Numbered from the stretch's first letter, positions 1 through 8,898 are shown. The stretch is 30,528 bases of DNA from Chloroflexota bacterium (GCA_028875175.1 JAPPFO010000015.1:1-30528), one strand, 5' to 3'. Program-made: numbers and translations. Notes: generated from the letters alone by a model not told the origin.

Positions 1-237
1 GACGATGACGGTGGGTAGGGGCGTGGCGGCGGATTCAGTTGCCTGGGTGGCGGCGGCCTGGGTTCGCTGGGTGGAGGGAAGAACGGGGGGCTGGATCTTG
101 GGAATGTCGGGCTCGCCGCAGGCGGCGGCGAGGGCGCCGGCGCCGGCGATTCCGGCCAGGCGCAAGGCGCGGCGGCGGGTGAGGGCGCGGGGGGCCGGGA
201 GTGGGTGGGTGGATTCAGTTGGGTGATGCTGGGTCAC
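1..237 (-). CDS. Tat-type lipoprotein, N-terminal fragment cut by the window edge
   Basis: The reverse strand reads from a GTG at 237 to base 1 with no stop, giving 79 residues. A GGAGG ribosome binding site at 245-249 lies 7 bases upstream of the GTG and decides the start. The protein begins with about 20 polar residues, then a twin-arginine stretch (TRRRALRLAG, residues 20-29), a short Ala/Gly-rich hydrophobic segment and a lipobox ending at Cys40 (GALAAAC). After Cys40 comes a Pro/Thr/Gln/Ala-rich linker that continues past the window. This is the usual architecture of a Tat-exported, lipid-anchored solute-binding protein or secreted enzyme in Chloroflexota. The functional domain is outside the window, so its role cannot be given. 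The start and lipoprotein call are well supported; the family is unknown. Confidence 0.75.
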   Translation of the reverse strand, partial: MTQHHPTESTHPLPAPRALTRRRALRLAGIAGAGALAAACGEPDIPKIQPPVLPSTQRTQAAATQATESAATPLPTVIV

Positions 238-249
238 AGTGATGCCTCC

Positions 250-1034
250 GCCGCCCGGGTGGCCGCGGGTCAGGATGGCGGGACGGTGGGCCGGTCGGGG
301 ATTCGGGACCGGGTGGGCGTCCGCACGGTTGGCCGGCGGTTCGTGGTTCTACTTTATAACGGGGCGGGGGGGCAGGTGGTGTCGAGCGGCGGGTCGGATG
401 GGTTGACGACCTGTATTGGACGGAAGCTCCACTCGTGCCTGACGGAGTTCTCCCACACCGTGCGAATTCAAGGCCGGACGACTCCACAATCATCGCTTGG
501 CCAGGGTAGAAGCGTCTCCAGCGTCGCGCTTAACATGGGTACGCGTCTGATCGTTCTTCTCGCGGACACCCACTTCCGCGTTGCTGGCAGGAGCCGGATC
601 TCTCGACCATCGAGTCGGCTCACTAGTCGCCTGGGTCCGACAAGACGTTGCGAGGCCGCGAGAAAACTCAGCCCAGCCCCCATCTGGCACTCATCGGGAC
701 TGGACGGTCGCCGCGCGGACCACCGACCGTCGTGGCTTGGCATTCAACTAGATGACGGACACTTGGCGACACAGACTCGTCCTCCTGGATCAGGACTGCA
801 ATAACCGCCTCAGGAAGTGCTGGTGCACCAAGCTCGCGACGATAGAGTTCACCTGAGCGACCGGCGTACGGGAATCCTGGCTAATGAACCAGCCCCAGCC
901 CTTCGCATCACGCGGCAATTGCCGACGTTCAAGACGCCACACACCCACGTCCGCCCCAATCCCTTGCTCTCTCGCTCGGAGGGGTATCATCCACCCGTCC
1001 GTCGAAATCTCCAGGGCTTCGTACCGACTCAACC
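250..1034. other. Long intergenic region, left flank of the low-GC island
   Basis: About 790 bases separate the minus-strand lipoprotein from the AAA ATPase. Base composition falls from very GC-rich near 250-400 to a more balanced mix further right. Open frames of 60-200 codons occur on both strands, but none has a convincing ribosome binding site, recognisable motif or family resemblance. Two weak promoter-like spots exist: TATAAA on the minus strand at 353-358, which could serve the lipoprotein, and a TATCAT before the ATPase. No tRNA, repeat array or integrase was seen. It may be a scar of island insertion. Confidence 0.5.
964..990 (+). promoter_or_regulatory. Weak candidate promoter for the AAA ATPase-protease pair
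   Basis: A TATCAT hexamer at 985-990 matches the -10 consensus at five of six bases. It is preceded by TTGCTC at 964-969, a poor -35 match with a short 15-base spacer. It lies 54 bases upstream of the ATPase start. The position is sensible, but such matches are common by chance, so this is only a candidate. Confidence 0.2.
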
Positions 1035-1043
1035 GGAGCTAGC

Positions 1044-2096
1044 ATGCCGCGTGCAGACTTGATGAGAGAACTCTTCAAGGCGCACGCTCGCAAAGATGAC
1101 GAAGCGTTTCGTGCCGCCGCTCTGAAGGTAGTGTCCGAGGAACGAAGGAAGAATCATCGCCTGCTAGCCGAGGATCTCGAGCGCATTGTGATGAACGATA
1201 GTCGGCCGACCTTGAGTATGTTTCCCAGGCACGAACTCGTTCTGCCGAAGGATCGAGAACGCGGAGCCGATCTCGTCGAGATTTCGATTTCTGAACTAGA
1301 CTGGGACCGAATCGTACTTCCGGCAGCTACTTTAGAGCTTCTACAGGATTTGGCGCTCGAGCATCTGCGGGCAGACATACTCGCTGCCTCAGGACTGACA
1401 CCGAGAAACACCCTCGTGTTCTACGGCCCACCTGGATGCGGCAAGACACTGGCAGCACGCGTTTTGGCCGGAGTGCTGAGTCGCCCGCTCGTAACAGTAA
1501 GGTTTGACGCAATCGTTTCATCACTACTCGGCGAAACAGCATCCAATCTAAGATCTGTCTTTGATTTCATTGCGCGCGGTGAGTGGGTAGTTCTGTTTGA
1601 CGAGTTCGACGCAATCGGAAAGGAACGAGACAACGCTTTCGAACACAGCGAACTTAAGCGCCTCGTAAATACTCTGCTCCAATTGATGGATTCATTCCGC
1701 GGAGAAAGCGTGCTAATTGCTGCCACAAACCATCAAGGGCTGCTCGACACGGCTATTTGGCGTCGATTCGACGTTCTTGTTCCCTTCGGGCTCCCAGGGC
1801 CTCAGGATCGTATATTGATGTTGCGTCAGTTTTTGGCATCTTTCGACACGTCCAGTCTAAGTCTCAGAAGCCTAGGGAGGCGCCTTGCTCGGTCATCGGG
1901 CGGAGATATCGAGCGAGTAGCGCAATCGGCTGCAAGACGCGCGGTGCTTGATGGTCGCAGCTACATCCTTAAGCAGGATGTCGAACCAGCAATTCGCGAC
2001 TTTCGACGACGCCTTGAGATGGACAAAGTCGATGTAGACGAGCTCGCGGTTCCCGAAGCCGATAAGCGCCGGAATCGAGATGCCTCGAAATCTTGA
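1044..2096 (+). CDS. ietA: AAA+ ATPase of an ietAS-like module
   Basis: This is a 350-residue AAA+ ATPase. The N-terminal 60 residues are helical and charged. The ATPase core follows: Walker A GPPGCGKT at 128-135, Walker B VVLFDEFDA at 182-190 (Asp186, Glu187), sensor-1 Asn229 in ATNH, and paired arginines in IWRRFD (239-243). A GGAG at 1035-1038 sits 5 bases before the ATG. The gene overlaps the following subtilisin-like protease gene by 17 bases. That pairing matches the ietA/ietS locus, first described as a plasmid-stability system on a Ti plasmid and later grouped with anti-phage defence candidates. In that model the ATPase restrains or regulates the protease. Local GC is far below the rest of the window (27 of 60 bases in 1501-1560), which suggests acquisition by transfer. 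The family is clear; the role here is inferred. Confidence 0.85.
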   Translation: MPRADLMRELFKAHARKDDEAFRAAALKVVSEERRKNHRLLAEDLERIVMNDSRPTLSMFPRHELVLPKDRERGADLVEISISELDWDRIVLPAATLELLQDLALEHLRADILAASGLTPRNTLVFYGPPGCGKTLAARVLAGVLSRPLVTVRFDAIVSSLLGETASNLRSVFDFIARGEWVVLFDEFDAIGKERDNAFEHSELKRLVNTLLQLMDSFRGESVLIAATNHQGLLDTAIWRRFDVLVPFGLPGPQDRILMLRQFLASFDTSSLSLRSLGRRLARSSGGDIERVAQSAARRAVLDGRSYILKQDVEPAIRDFRRRLEMDKVDVDELAVPEADKRRNRDASKS

Positions 2097-4491
2097 GCAT
2101 CTAACATTACGTCGGTGGCGACGACCTCTTGCACGGCGACGGCTGGGCGGGGGCCGGCCACCGGCGCGCGACAGTCGTGCTGAGCACGGTAGAAGGCTAA
2201 CAACCGAGCTTGAGGCAGTCGACACAACATTCGAATCACTGCTGCAAGAACCTCCCTCAGGAATTGATCCGAAGCTCATCTTCACGATCCATCTACATCC
2301 AAGTGGGAGGCTTGACGATGACGACCTTCGCTTGATGGGTCTTCGTGTGATTGCTCGGGAGCCCGACAAAGTCCTGGTCGTTTTTCCTGACGAAGGCACG
2401 CTTGACGAGCTCCGTCGCCGCATTCAAACCTACTCCACACACGATCGGGCGCACTACGCCAACATTGCGGGGATCGAGGCGATTGAGGCGCGAAAGCCTG
2501 CAGACAAAATAGGATCTCGACTCAAACTTGTTCCGCTGGAAGTAGGCGAGACCGATCTGCTTGATGTCGCCCTTTGGCATTCTGGCGACTCGAATGAGTG
2601 CCGTCGTTGGGTCGACGCGATTACGGTTGTGGCCGAAAAGTCGAAACACCGCGTTACCGACTGGTGGATTGGTAACGACATATGCCTTCTGCGGATGGAG
2701 GTTGACCAGAGATTACTAGAAACACTATTGGAAATCGACTTCGTCCGAAGTGTAGATCGCCGCGCGAAGCCATCATTCGAGTTCCGAGCAGTTACTCGAG
2801 TCTTGCAGTCAGATATCGACATCGTCTCCAGCCAAGTCGCGCTACGTGAACTAGCTGGCATCGTAGTGGTTGACAGTGGCGTTATGACGGGTCATCCAGC
2901 GCTCGCGCCGGCTATCGGGGATGCGCAGTCATTCGTTTCTGGAGATGACCGTAGCGAGGATGTCGACGAAACCACAGGTGGACACGGCACAGCGGTAGCC
3001 GGGATCGCCGCCTACGGAGACATTGGAGCACATATTGAGTCTCGAAGATTCGAACCGACTGCAGCAGTTTTCTCCGGAAGAATTCTTACCGAGTCTCTCG
3101 AGTACGATCCCGAGCAACTCCTCGAACATCAGCTCGAAGCGCTGGTAAACTATTTCGTAGATAATTATCCAAACATTAAGATCGTCAATCTATCCATTGG
3201 AAACCTTAACAACGTATTCGATGGCAGTCATCAGTCAACGCTCGCGGCAGCCATCGACGAACTCGCATACCGCTTTCGCCACCACCAGCTGCTCTTTGTT
3301 GTAGCAACGGGAAACTATGAAGATCCGAGTGGCGAAGAAGCCATTACTGGATATCCTCGATACCTTCTATGCGACGACGCTCGCCTCATTGAACCAGCCA
3401 CGTCAGCACTTGCCATCACCGTTGGAGGCGTTGCCTACGGGCCTGGAACTGATCCCCAAGAGCTACGGCGCAAGGGCACTGAACAGCTAGTTGCACAAAA
3501 CAGGGGCTGGCCTTCTCCTTTTACACGCTCCGGACTTGGGGTCAACGACTCTGTCAAGCCGGACGTTGTTGATTTCGCAGGAGACATAAGATTCGAGCGA
3601 GGGCGAACGACTTATCGCCCTGCCCAGCATGCGGGTCTACCAAGCACCTCAAAGGACTTCGCACCCCCGGATGGGCAGCTATTCCGTACTGTCGCAGGAA
3701 CGAGCTATTCCGCTCCCCGAGTGGCAAACCTAGCTGCTCGATTGTACGAAGACTTCCCGAGCGCAAGTGCTAACTTGATTCGAGCCCTGATCGCGGCATC
3801 CGCAGAGATTCCAACGGACCTTCCACCGGCATTCGTCGGATCCAATCAATATGAGAATCTTCTGCGGATCTATGGCTACGGACTCCCTGACTATGAACGC
3901 GCTCGATTCTCAGCCGAAAACGAAGTCCTCCTACTTGCTGAAGGCGAACTTGAACTTGACTCATTTCAGGTCTTCGAGCTCCCTGCGTTTCCAGCAGAGT
4001 TTCTCCGTACCGACGGAGATCGTGAGATTGCAGTGACTCTTGCGTTCGACCCACCGAGCCGACAGACCCGCGCTGACTCATATCTAGGAGTCCGGATGTA
4101 CGCCCATCTTTTCCGCAACTTATCGCCCGGTGATCTCGTCAATAGACTGAGCGCCATGACTCCCGAAGAACTCGCCGAGGTCGGGGAAGGGAATACTTCT
4201 CTTTCGGATTTATTAAGCTCACAGAGGGTCACCTTAACACCAGGCGTGAATACTAGACGCAAAGGTACTCTCCAGAAGGGTACCGCGTCCATTAGGAGAT
4301 CCAACTGGCAGTACGATGGAAGCGAACTGTTTCTTGCCGTCGTATGCCAGCGTATGTGGGCACCTGCAGATATCGAAAGGCAAAGATTCGCAGCGATTGT
4401 ATCTCTCGCTCACAGCGACGACAGTGTCTTACTCCATACACACATCAGGCAGCGTGCTCAGATATGGCAGCGAGCGCGAATCCGTGTTTGA
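2080..4491 (+). CDS. ietS: Subtilisin-like (S8) serine protease of an ietAS-like module
   Basis: This is an 803-residue cytoplasmic S8-family peptidase with no signal peptide or membrane segment. The first 50 residues are basic and include RDSRAEHGRRL, typical of this partner family. An N-terminal region of about 250 residues, possibly regulatory, precedes the catalytic domain. The triad is visible: Asp265 in VVVDSGV, His302 in GGHGTAVAG and Ser542 in GTSYSAP. The oxyanion Asn412 is in VVATGN. A C-terminal domain of roughly 230 residues follows and ends in an Arg-rich strand. The gene starts inside the ATPase gene (17-base overlap), so the two are probably translationally coupled. In the ietAS model the protease is the toxic or effector component. 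Its target is unknown. GC is low throughout (23 of 60 bases in 3121-3180). All catalytic residues are intact, so the module looks functional. Confidence 0.87.
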   Translation: MPRNLEHLTLRRWRRPLARRRLGGGRPPARDSRAEHGRRLTTELEAVDTTFESLLQEPPSGIDPKLIFTIHLHPSGRLDDDDLRLMGLRVIAREPDKVLVVFPDEGTLDELRRRIQTYSTHDRAHYANIAGIEAIEARKPADKIGSRLKLVPLEVGETDLLDVALWHSGDSNECRRWVDAITVVAEKSKHRVTDWWIGNDICLLRMEVDQRLLETLLEIDFVRSVDRRAKPSFEFRAVTRVLQSDIDIVSSQVALRELAGIVVVDSGVMTGHPALAPAIGDAQSFVSGDDRSEDVDETTGGHGTAVAGIAAYGDIGAHIESRRFEPTAAVFSGRILTESLEYDPEQLLEHQLEALVNYFVDNYPNIKIVNLSIGNLNNVFDGSHQSTLAAAIDELAYRFRHHQLLFVVATGNYEDPSGEEAITGYPRYLLCDDARLIEPATSALAITVGGVAYGPGTDPQELRRKGTEQLVAQNRGWPSPFTRSGLGVNDSVKPDVVDFAGDIRFERGRTTYRPAQHAGLPSTSKDFAPPDGQLFRTVAGTSYSAPRVANLAARLYEDFPSASANLIRALIAASAEIPTDLPPAFVGSNQYENLLRIYGYGLPDYERARFSAENEVLLLAEGELELDSFQVFELPAFPAEFLRTDGDREIAVTLAFDPPSRQTRADSYLGVRMYAHLFRNLSPGDLVNRLSAMTPEELAEVGEGNTSLSDLLSSQRVTLTPGVNTRRKGTLQKGTASIRRSNWQYDGSELFLAVVCQRMWAPADIERQRFAAIVSLAHSDDSVLLHTHIRQRAQIWQRARIRV

Positions 4492-5177
4492 TCTCCTCGC
4501 AGGAAGCCGAACGACCTGAGAACCGAGGCATTGGTCTAGCGAGGTATCGTCTTGGTACAACTAAGTCGTATTGGGCAAGAGTTCAGTTAGCATTTTCTGA
4601 CCCTGGGATAGACTATATTGCCCCGTCTGTTTCGATTCATATAGCGATGACCGACCCTAACTAGTGCAGTGTGCGCCACAGTGATCCTAAGACGATCTAA
4701 ACATGATGCATCCGAATCTCGACATATAGAGATTGGCGTATGCGCGGATAAGAGTATATTGCCAGCGATCTTGCGAAATTTCCGATTGCCGCAAATCCAA
4801 TGTTTGTACAGAGCATTTCGTTAACGACCCTTGCAGTCACATAAGGTGCCCTTTTGCGTCCAATACAGGCATCTACCATCGCAGGGCCAAGATTCGACAC
4901 GTAAGGCACATACACCGGGTGACGATCAGGAGCGCTCCACATTGCGATGGTCAGCTGCGGGGTGAGTGCCACTACCATCCTCTAGTAGGCGACATATCCG
5001 TCTCGATGGGAGCCAGCGGTCGCGCATGCCGTCAAGGAAGCCTGGCAATGTCTGAATAGTCCGATGCCCGGAAACGGGGCGCCGTCGGCCGGAGGGTCGG
5101 AATTAATCCTGGATGGAGGTCGGCGGGCAACAAGTGGCTTGGAGTCAGCCGACGCTCGCTTATTTGGCAAATATAGA
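4492..5177. other. Long intergenic region, right flank of the low-GC island
   Basis: Nearly 690 bases lie between the protease stop and the convergent flavin monooxygenase stop. Composition is mixed and AT-richer until about 5060, then returns to the GC-rich host style. The longest frame without a stop on the minus strand (4697-4978, 93 codons) has no recognisable motif and no clear ribosome binding site. No tRNA, integrase or insertion sequence end was recognised. I see no supported gene here. Confidence 0.5.
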
Positions 5178-6821
5178 TCAGCCTGTCTGGCGGGTGCTCC
5201 GGGAACGGGTAATGATAAAGCCCTCGTAGCCGTCGTTGGCGATTTGGTTGCATTTTTGGCGGTAGGGGCCGACGCCGCCGGGGTAGGGCATGAAGACGCG
5301 GGGTTTGCCGGGGATGTTGGCGCCGAGGTACCAGGAGTTGGCGTGGACGTAGAGGGTGGTGTTGGCGACCTGGTTGACGTGGGCGACCCAGGCTTCTTCG
5401 GCCCGGGGGTCGGCTTCGGCAGTCTGCACATCCCGCTGGCGCATCCAGGTGATGAAGTCGGCGATGAAGTCGATGTGCTGCTCGATGCTGACGGGCATGT
5501 TGCTGAGGACGGAGGGGCTGCCGGGGCCGGTGATGGTGAACATGTTGGGGAAGCCGGCGACCTGGAGGCCGAGGTAGGTCTTTGGTCCTTCCGACCATTT
5601 CCGGCGTAGCGCCAGGCCGTTGCGGCCGCGGATGTCGATCTTGAAGAAGGTGCCGGTCATGGCGTCGAAGCCGGTGGCGAAGACGATGACGTCGAGCTGA
5701 AAGTCCTGCTCGGTGGTGCGGATGCCGGTGGGCGTGATTTGCCGGATGGGGGTGCGGCGCAGGTCGACGAGGTGGACGTTGTCGCGGTTGTAGGTGGCGT
5801 AGTAGCCGGTGTCGAGCAGGCCGCGCTTGGCGCCAAAGGGGTGGTCGTGGGGGAGGAGCTTCCGGCAGGTCTCCGGGTCTTTGACGATCTGACGGATCTT
5901 GTTGCGGATGAAGTCGGCGGCGGTGTCGTTGGCGGCCCGGTTGGTCATGAGGTCGGCGAATGAGCCGCCGCTGAATTCGTAGCCGCCCTTGTCCCACTGC
6001 TGCTCGTAGATCCGATTGCGCTCAGCTTCGGTGACGTCGAGGGCGGATTGCTCGATGGGTTCGCGCCCGCCGCCGCCCTGGCTCCAGCGGGCTTGCTCGA
6101 GGATTTCCTCGTAGTTGGGCTTGACGTCTTCCTCGATGAACCGGCGGTCGGCGGCGCGGTGGCGGGCGGGGACGGTGAATTGGGGCGTGCGCTGGAAGAC
6201 GGTGAGGCTGCTGGCCTGCCTGGCAATGACGGGGATGGACTGGACGCCGCTGGAGCCAGTGCCGATGACGCCGACGCGCTTGCCCGAGAAATCGACCGGT
6301 TCGTGAGGCCAGGCGCCGGTGTGGTACCAGTCGCCCTGGAAGTCGTCCAGGCCCTCGATCGGCGGGACGTTGCTGGTGGAGATGCAGCCGATGGCGGTGA
6401 TGAGGTACTGGGCGGTGACGCGTTCGCCCCGGTCGGTGGTGATCTCCCAGCGGTTGGTGTCTTCCTGGAATGTGGCGGTGGCGACGCGGGTGTTGAATTG
6501 GATGTTGCGGCGGAGGTCGAAGCGGTCGGCGACGTGCTCGAGGTAGGAGAGGATTTCGGGCTGTTCGGGGTACTTGCCGCTCCAGGTCCAGTCCTGGAGC
6601 AGTTCCTTCGAGAACGAGAAGCAGTAGATGTAGCTCTCGGAGTCGCAGCGGGCGCCCGGGTAGCGATTCCAGTACCAGGTGCCGCCGACGCCGCGGCCGG
6701 TCTCGTAGACCTGGACGGAAAGGCCCATGACGTCGCGCAGGCGGTGGAGCATGCCGAGGCCGGAGAAGCCGGCGCCGATGACGACGGCGTCGAAATCAGG
6801 GCGGTGGTTCAGGCCAGCCAC
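5178..6821 (-). CDS. Flavin-containing monooxygenase, Baeyer-Villiger type
   Basis: This 547-residue FAD/NADPH enzyme should insert one oxygen atom from O2 into a carbonyl compound or another soft substrate. The FAD Rossmann motif GAGFSG is at 16-21, followed by the conserved GGTWYWNRYPGARCD at 46-60. The Baeyer-Villiger fingerprint F-x-G-x-x-x-H-x-x-x-W-P fits exactly at 161-172. The NADPH Rossmann motif GTGSSG is at 187-192, and an ATGFD motif follows further on. Length is normal for the family. Translation starts at GTG (6821), with GAGG a few bases upstream. It is the last gene of the minus-strand run Gfo/Idh, mini-lipoprotein B, mini-lipoprotein A, monooxygenase, with a 128-base gap after mini-lipoprotein A. 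SAR202-type Chloroflexota are known for many flavin monooxygenase paralogues. The substrate cannot be read from sequence. Confidence 0.92.
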   Translation of the reverse strand: MAGLNHRPDFDAVVIGAGFSGLGMLHRLRDVMGLSVQVYETGRGVGGTWYWNRYPGARCDSESYIYCFSFSKELLQDWTWSGKYPEQPEILSYLEHVADRFDLRRNIQFNTRVATATFQEDTNRWEITTDRGERVTAQYLITAIGCISTSNVPPIEGLDDFQGDWYHTGAWPHEPVDFSGKRVGVIGTGSSGVQSIPVIARQASSLTVFQRTPQFTVPARHRAADRRFIEEDVKPNYEEILEQARWSQGGGGREPIEQSALDVTEAERNRIYEQQWDKGGYEFSGGSFADLMTNRAANDTAADFIRNKIRQIVKDPETCRKLLPHDHPFGAKRGLLDTGYYATYNRDNVHLVDLRRTPIRQITPTGIRTTEQDFQLDVIVFATGFDAMTGTFFKIDIRGRNGLALRRKWSEGPKTYLGLQVAGFPNMFTITGPGSPSVLSNMPVSIEQHIDFIADFITWMRQRDVQTAEADPRAEEAWVAHVNQVANTTLYVHANSWYLGANIPGKPRVFMPYPGGVGPYRQKCNQIANDGYEGFIITRSRSTRQTG

Positions 6822-6949
6822 TGAATTGCCTCGACTGTTGTAGGCATACGACCGGCTCGCACGACTCAGCCCCGCGCGTTCTTACTGTACGTGCAGTCGC
6901 CTGTCCACGAGGCCGGAAGATTGGATGCGGTAGGCAGGGGCTCCCGGGT

Positions 6950-7162
6950 CTAGCGGAAGGTCTGCATCTTGTAGTTGCCGCTGGCGTCTTTTTCGGCGCC
7001 GGGGAAGTTGTAGTCGTCGCGAGTTAGCTTCTTTTCCTCGCCGCAAGCAGCCAGCACGGCAAGGGCGCCACCGGAGGCAGCGAGGAGGACGCCGAGACGG
7101 CGGCGGGAAAGCTGGCGGGTGCGGCGGGGGGTGGACTCATGGCGGAGGGCCAGGTCGTTCAT
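6950..7162 (-). CDS. Mini-lipoprotein A (70 residues, Tat signal plus about 31 mature residues)
   Basis: This is a complete 70-residue gene with an AAGGA-type ribosome binding site just before its ATG. The N-terminus carries a twin-arginine motif (LSRRRLGVLL, residues 18-27), a hydrophobic stretch and a lipobox LAAC ending at Cys40. Only 31 residues remain after cleavage, too few for a usual domain. The mature part contains CGEEKKLTRDDY followed by NFPGAEKDASGNY. The same pattern occurs in two neighbouring genes (7289-7498 and 8899-9108), so selection on the tail is likely. It lies 128 bases upstream of the flavin monooxygenase on the same strand. I do not recognise the family. It could be a lipid-anchored peptide acting as a scaffold, signal or cofactor partner, or a duplicated remnant of a larger lipoprotein; no function is claimed. 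Confidence 0.8.
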   Translation of the reverse strand: MNDLALRHESTPRRTRQLSRRRLGVLLAASGGALAVLAACGEEKKLTRDDYNFPGAEKDASGNYKMQTFR

Positions 7163-7288
7163 TTCGGTTCCTTCACGCGTGCGGGCGTCGGGGGTCCGGC
7201 GGTGGGTTCGCTCCCTAATTTACAAGCCCCGGACTGAGGCGGTGTGGCATTGGAGCCGCCGGCTTCGGTTCAGCGACGGGCGAGAGCA

Positions 7289-7498
7289 CTATTGGGCGTT
7301 GCGCATCTGGTAGTTGCCGGTGCTGTCCTTGCGGGCGCCGGGAAAATCGTAGTTGTCGCGGGTGAGTTTCTCCTCGCCGCAGGCGGCCAGGGTGGCAAGC
7401 GCGGCGGCCGAAACTGCAAGCAGGGTGACGAGCCGGCGGCGGGGCAGGTGGCCGGGGAACCGAGCGCCAGACGTGGTTGGCAGGTCGAATGCCTTCAT
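7289..7498 (-). CDS. Mini-lipoprotein B (69 residues, paralogue of A and C)
   Basis: This second copy has 69 residues. The start at 7498 is chosen over an upstream GTG-type extension because GGAGGA lies about 8 bases before it. The twin-arginine motif (LPRRRLVTLL, residues 18-27) leads into an Ala-rich core and a lipobox LAAC at Cys40, leaving a 30-residue mature peptide. The tail reads CGEEKLTRDNY then DFPGARKDSTGNY, nearly the same as copy A with one residue fewer after the cysteine. The gene follows the Gfo/Idh dehydrogenase with a 55-base gap and precedes copy A by 126 bases, so all are probably co-transcribed. High similarity to A in both signal and tail suggests tandem duplication. Function is unknown. 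Confidence 0.8.
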   Translation of the reverse strand: MKAFDLPTTSGARFPGHLPRRRLVTLLAVSAAALATLAACGEEKLTRDNYDFPGARKDSTGNYQMRNAQ

Positions 7499-7553
7499 AG
7501 TCGAGTTCCTCCGCGACCACGCGGCGACGACGCCGACGGGTGCTGGCGGCATA

Positions 7554-8600
7554 TTAGACCCAGCCGTGGTCGGGCGAGACGACCTGGCCGGTGGTCTGGA
7601 CGTTGTATTGGACTCCGCCGGCGAGGGTGACCTGCTCGCCGGTGATGGACGATCGTTCGGCGGCGAAGAGGATTTCCATGATGTGGCGGCCCCACTCGCC
7701 GGAGGTGGGCGGTTCGAGGTCTTCCTCGATGGAGCGGGCGAAGGCGCGCCATTCCGCGGTCATGCCGGCGGGCGGGTCCTCGAAGGGGACGCGGGTCCAT
7801 TCGTTGCCCCGGCCGATGGCGACGAAGCGGTCGCCCGAGCCGCTGAAGCGGACGCCGCCGTTGGCGCAGATGATCTCGGACTGGTAGTTGGGGCCGCCGT
7901 CCCGGTAGCCGATGGCGATGGCGATGCCAGGAACGCCGTTCTTGTAGTCGACGAAGGCGACGCCGTAGTCGTCGCCGGCCTGGTAGTGGCTCTTCGTCCC
8001 GATGCGGGCCTTGACGCGGGCGGCCTGGGAGCCGACGAGCCAGGTGAGCCGGTCGACGATGTGGACGCCGTTGGTCATCCAGTAGCCGCCGCCATGAAAG
8101 CGGCTGCGGTATTGGGGCCGGCGATTGGCGTAGCCCCAGTTCTTGACCGAGTAGCAGACGGCGGTGACGAGGGGGCCAAGCTCGCCGGAGTCGAGGATCT
8201 CCTTGGCCTTCATATTGGGACCCAGGAAGTGCTGGGTGAGGCCGACCATGAGCTTAACGTTGTTGCGGCGGGCGGCCTCGATCATGTCGTCGCACTGCCG
8301 GAGGGAGAGGGCCATGGGCTTCTCGACCAGGACGTGCTTCCCGGCGTTCAGGGCATCCACGGTGAGGCGATGGTGGAGCTGGTGGCCGAGGGTGACGGCG
8401 ACGGCGTCGACTTCGTCGTCCTTCAGCAGTTCGGTGTGGTTGGGGTAGGCGCGGGGGACTTCGTAGCGGTCGCAGAAGGCACGGCGAGGGGCTTCGAGAA
8501 GATCGGCGGCGGCGACGATTTCGACGTTGGGGAGGGTCTCGATGGCGTCGCCGTGAGACCTGGAAATTCCGCCGAGGCCGACGATTCCAACGCGGAGCAT
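7554..8600 (-). CDS. Gfo/Idh/MocA-family NAD(P)-dependent dehydrogenase
   Basis: This 348-residue oxidoreductase is of the glucose-fructose oxidoreductase / inositol dehydrogenase family, which oxidises or reduces hydroxyl groups of sugars and cyclitols using NAD(P). The N-terminal Rossmann motif is VGLGGIS (7-13). The family signature EKP is at 93-95 and supplies the catalytic lysine region. The histidine of NGVHIVD in the C-terminal domain is the likely catalytic His. GGAG lies upstream of the ATG at 8600. No signal peptide is present, so the enzyme is cytoplasmic. It heads the minus-strand unit with two mini-lipoproteins and the flavin monooxygenase. A short degraded stretch resembling its middle portion lies at 9090-9152. 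The substrate is not determinable; a sugar or polyol is likely. Confidence 0.9.
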   Translation of the reverse strand: MLRVGIVGLGGISRSHGDAIETLPNVEIVAAADLLEAPRRAFCDRYEVPRAYPNHTELLKDDEVDAVAVTLGHQLHHRLTVDALNAGKHVLVEKPMALSLRQCDDMIEAARRNNVKLMVGLTQHFLGPNMKAKEILDSGELGPLVTAVCYSVKNWGYANRRPQYRSRFHGGGYWMTNGVHIVDRLTWLVGSQAARVKARIGTKSHYQAGDDYGVAFVDYKNGVPGIAIAIGYRDGGPNYQSEIICANGGVRFSGSGDRFVAIGRGNEWTRVPFEDPPAGMTAEWRAFARSIEEDLEPPTSGEWGRHIMEILFAAERSSITGEQVTLAGGVQYNVQTTGQVVSPDHGWV

Positions 8601-8884
8601 GGCTGAGACTCCGGGAAGTGGGCTATTTGGGTTGGAAGGATAGCGGCCCGCAGCGTTGCGGGCGTAGTTTGCGGATGCGGAGTGACGTGAATCCGCGAAT
8701 CAGCTTGGTTTGGTCAGCTTCCTGGAGTGTCGCGGAGTCCTTGTCCAGAAGGCGTCGGCGTAGAAGCGCCAATTTGAGCGGCGTACCCTGTACAGCGTGC
8801 CGACACCCGGTCAGGTCGCCACAGGGGAATCGGGATTGATCCGATGCGTGTGCAGCGAATGCCGGCCTCGATCCATGCATTCGC
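8601..8884. other. Divergent intergenic region with one small hairpin
   Basis: This 284-base gap separates the minus-strand dehydrogenase unit from plus-strand mini-lipoprotein C, so promoters for both should lie here. An inverted repeat GCCCGCA-GCGT-TGCGGGC spans 8646-8663 (7-base stem, 4-base loop). It has no T-run and could be an operator or chance. No convincing -35/-10 pair was found, and frames on either strand lack ribosome binding sites and family features. Confidence 0.4.
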
Positions 8885-8898
8885 AGAGGAGTGAAGTA

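Noticed and set aside
790..1032. 80-codon minus-strand frame just before the ATPase
   Set aside because: No recognised motif or start signal; overlapping frames of similar length exist on the other strand.
4697..4978. 93-codon minus-strand frame in the right flank of the island
   Set aside because: Composition looks fairly protein-like, but there is no clear ribosome binding site, motif or family resemblance, and a frame of this length is expected by chance in moderate-GC DNA.
7353..8606. 417-codon open frame on the plus strand opposite the Gfo/Idh gene
   Set aside because: It is the antisense shadow of a clear dehydrogenase in high-GC DNA, Val/Gly/Asp-rich with no motif or ribosome binding site.
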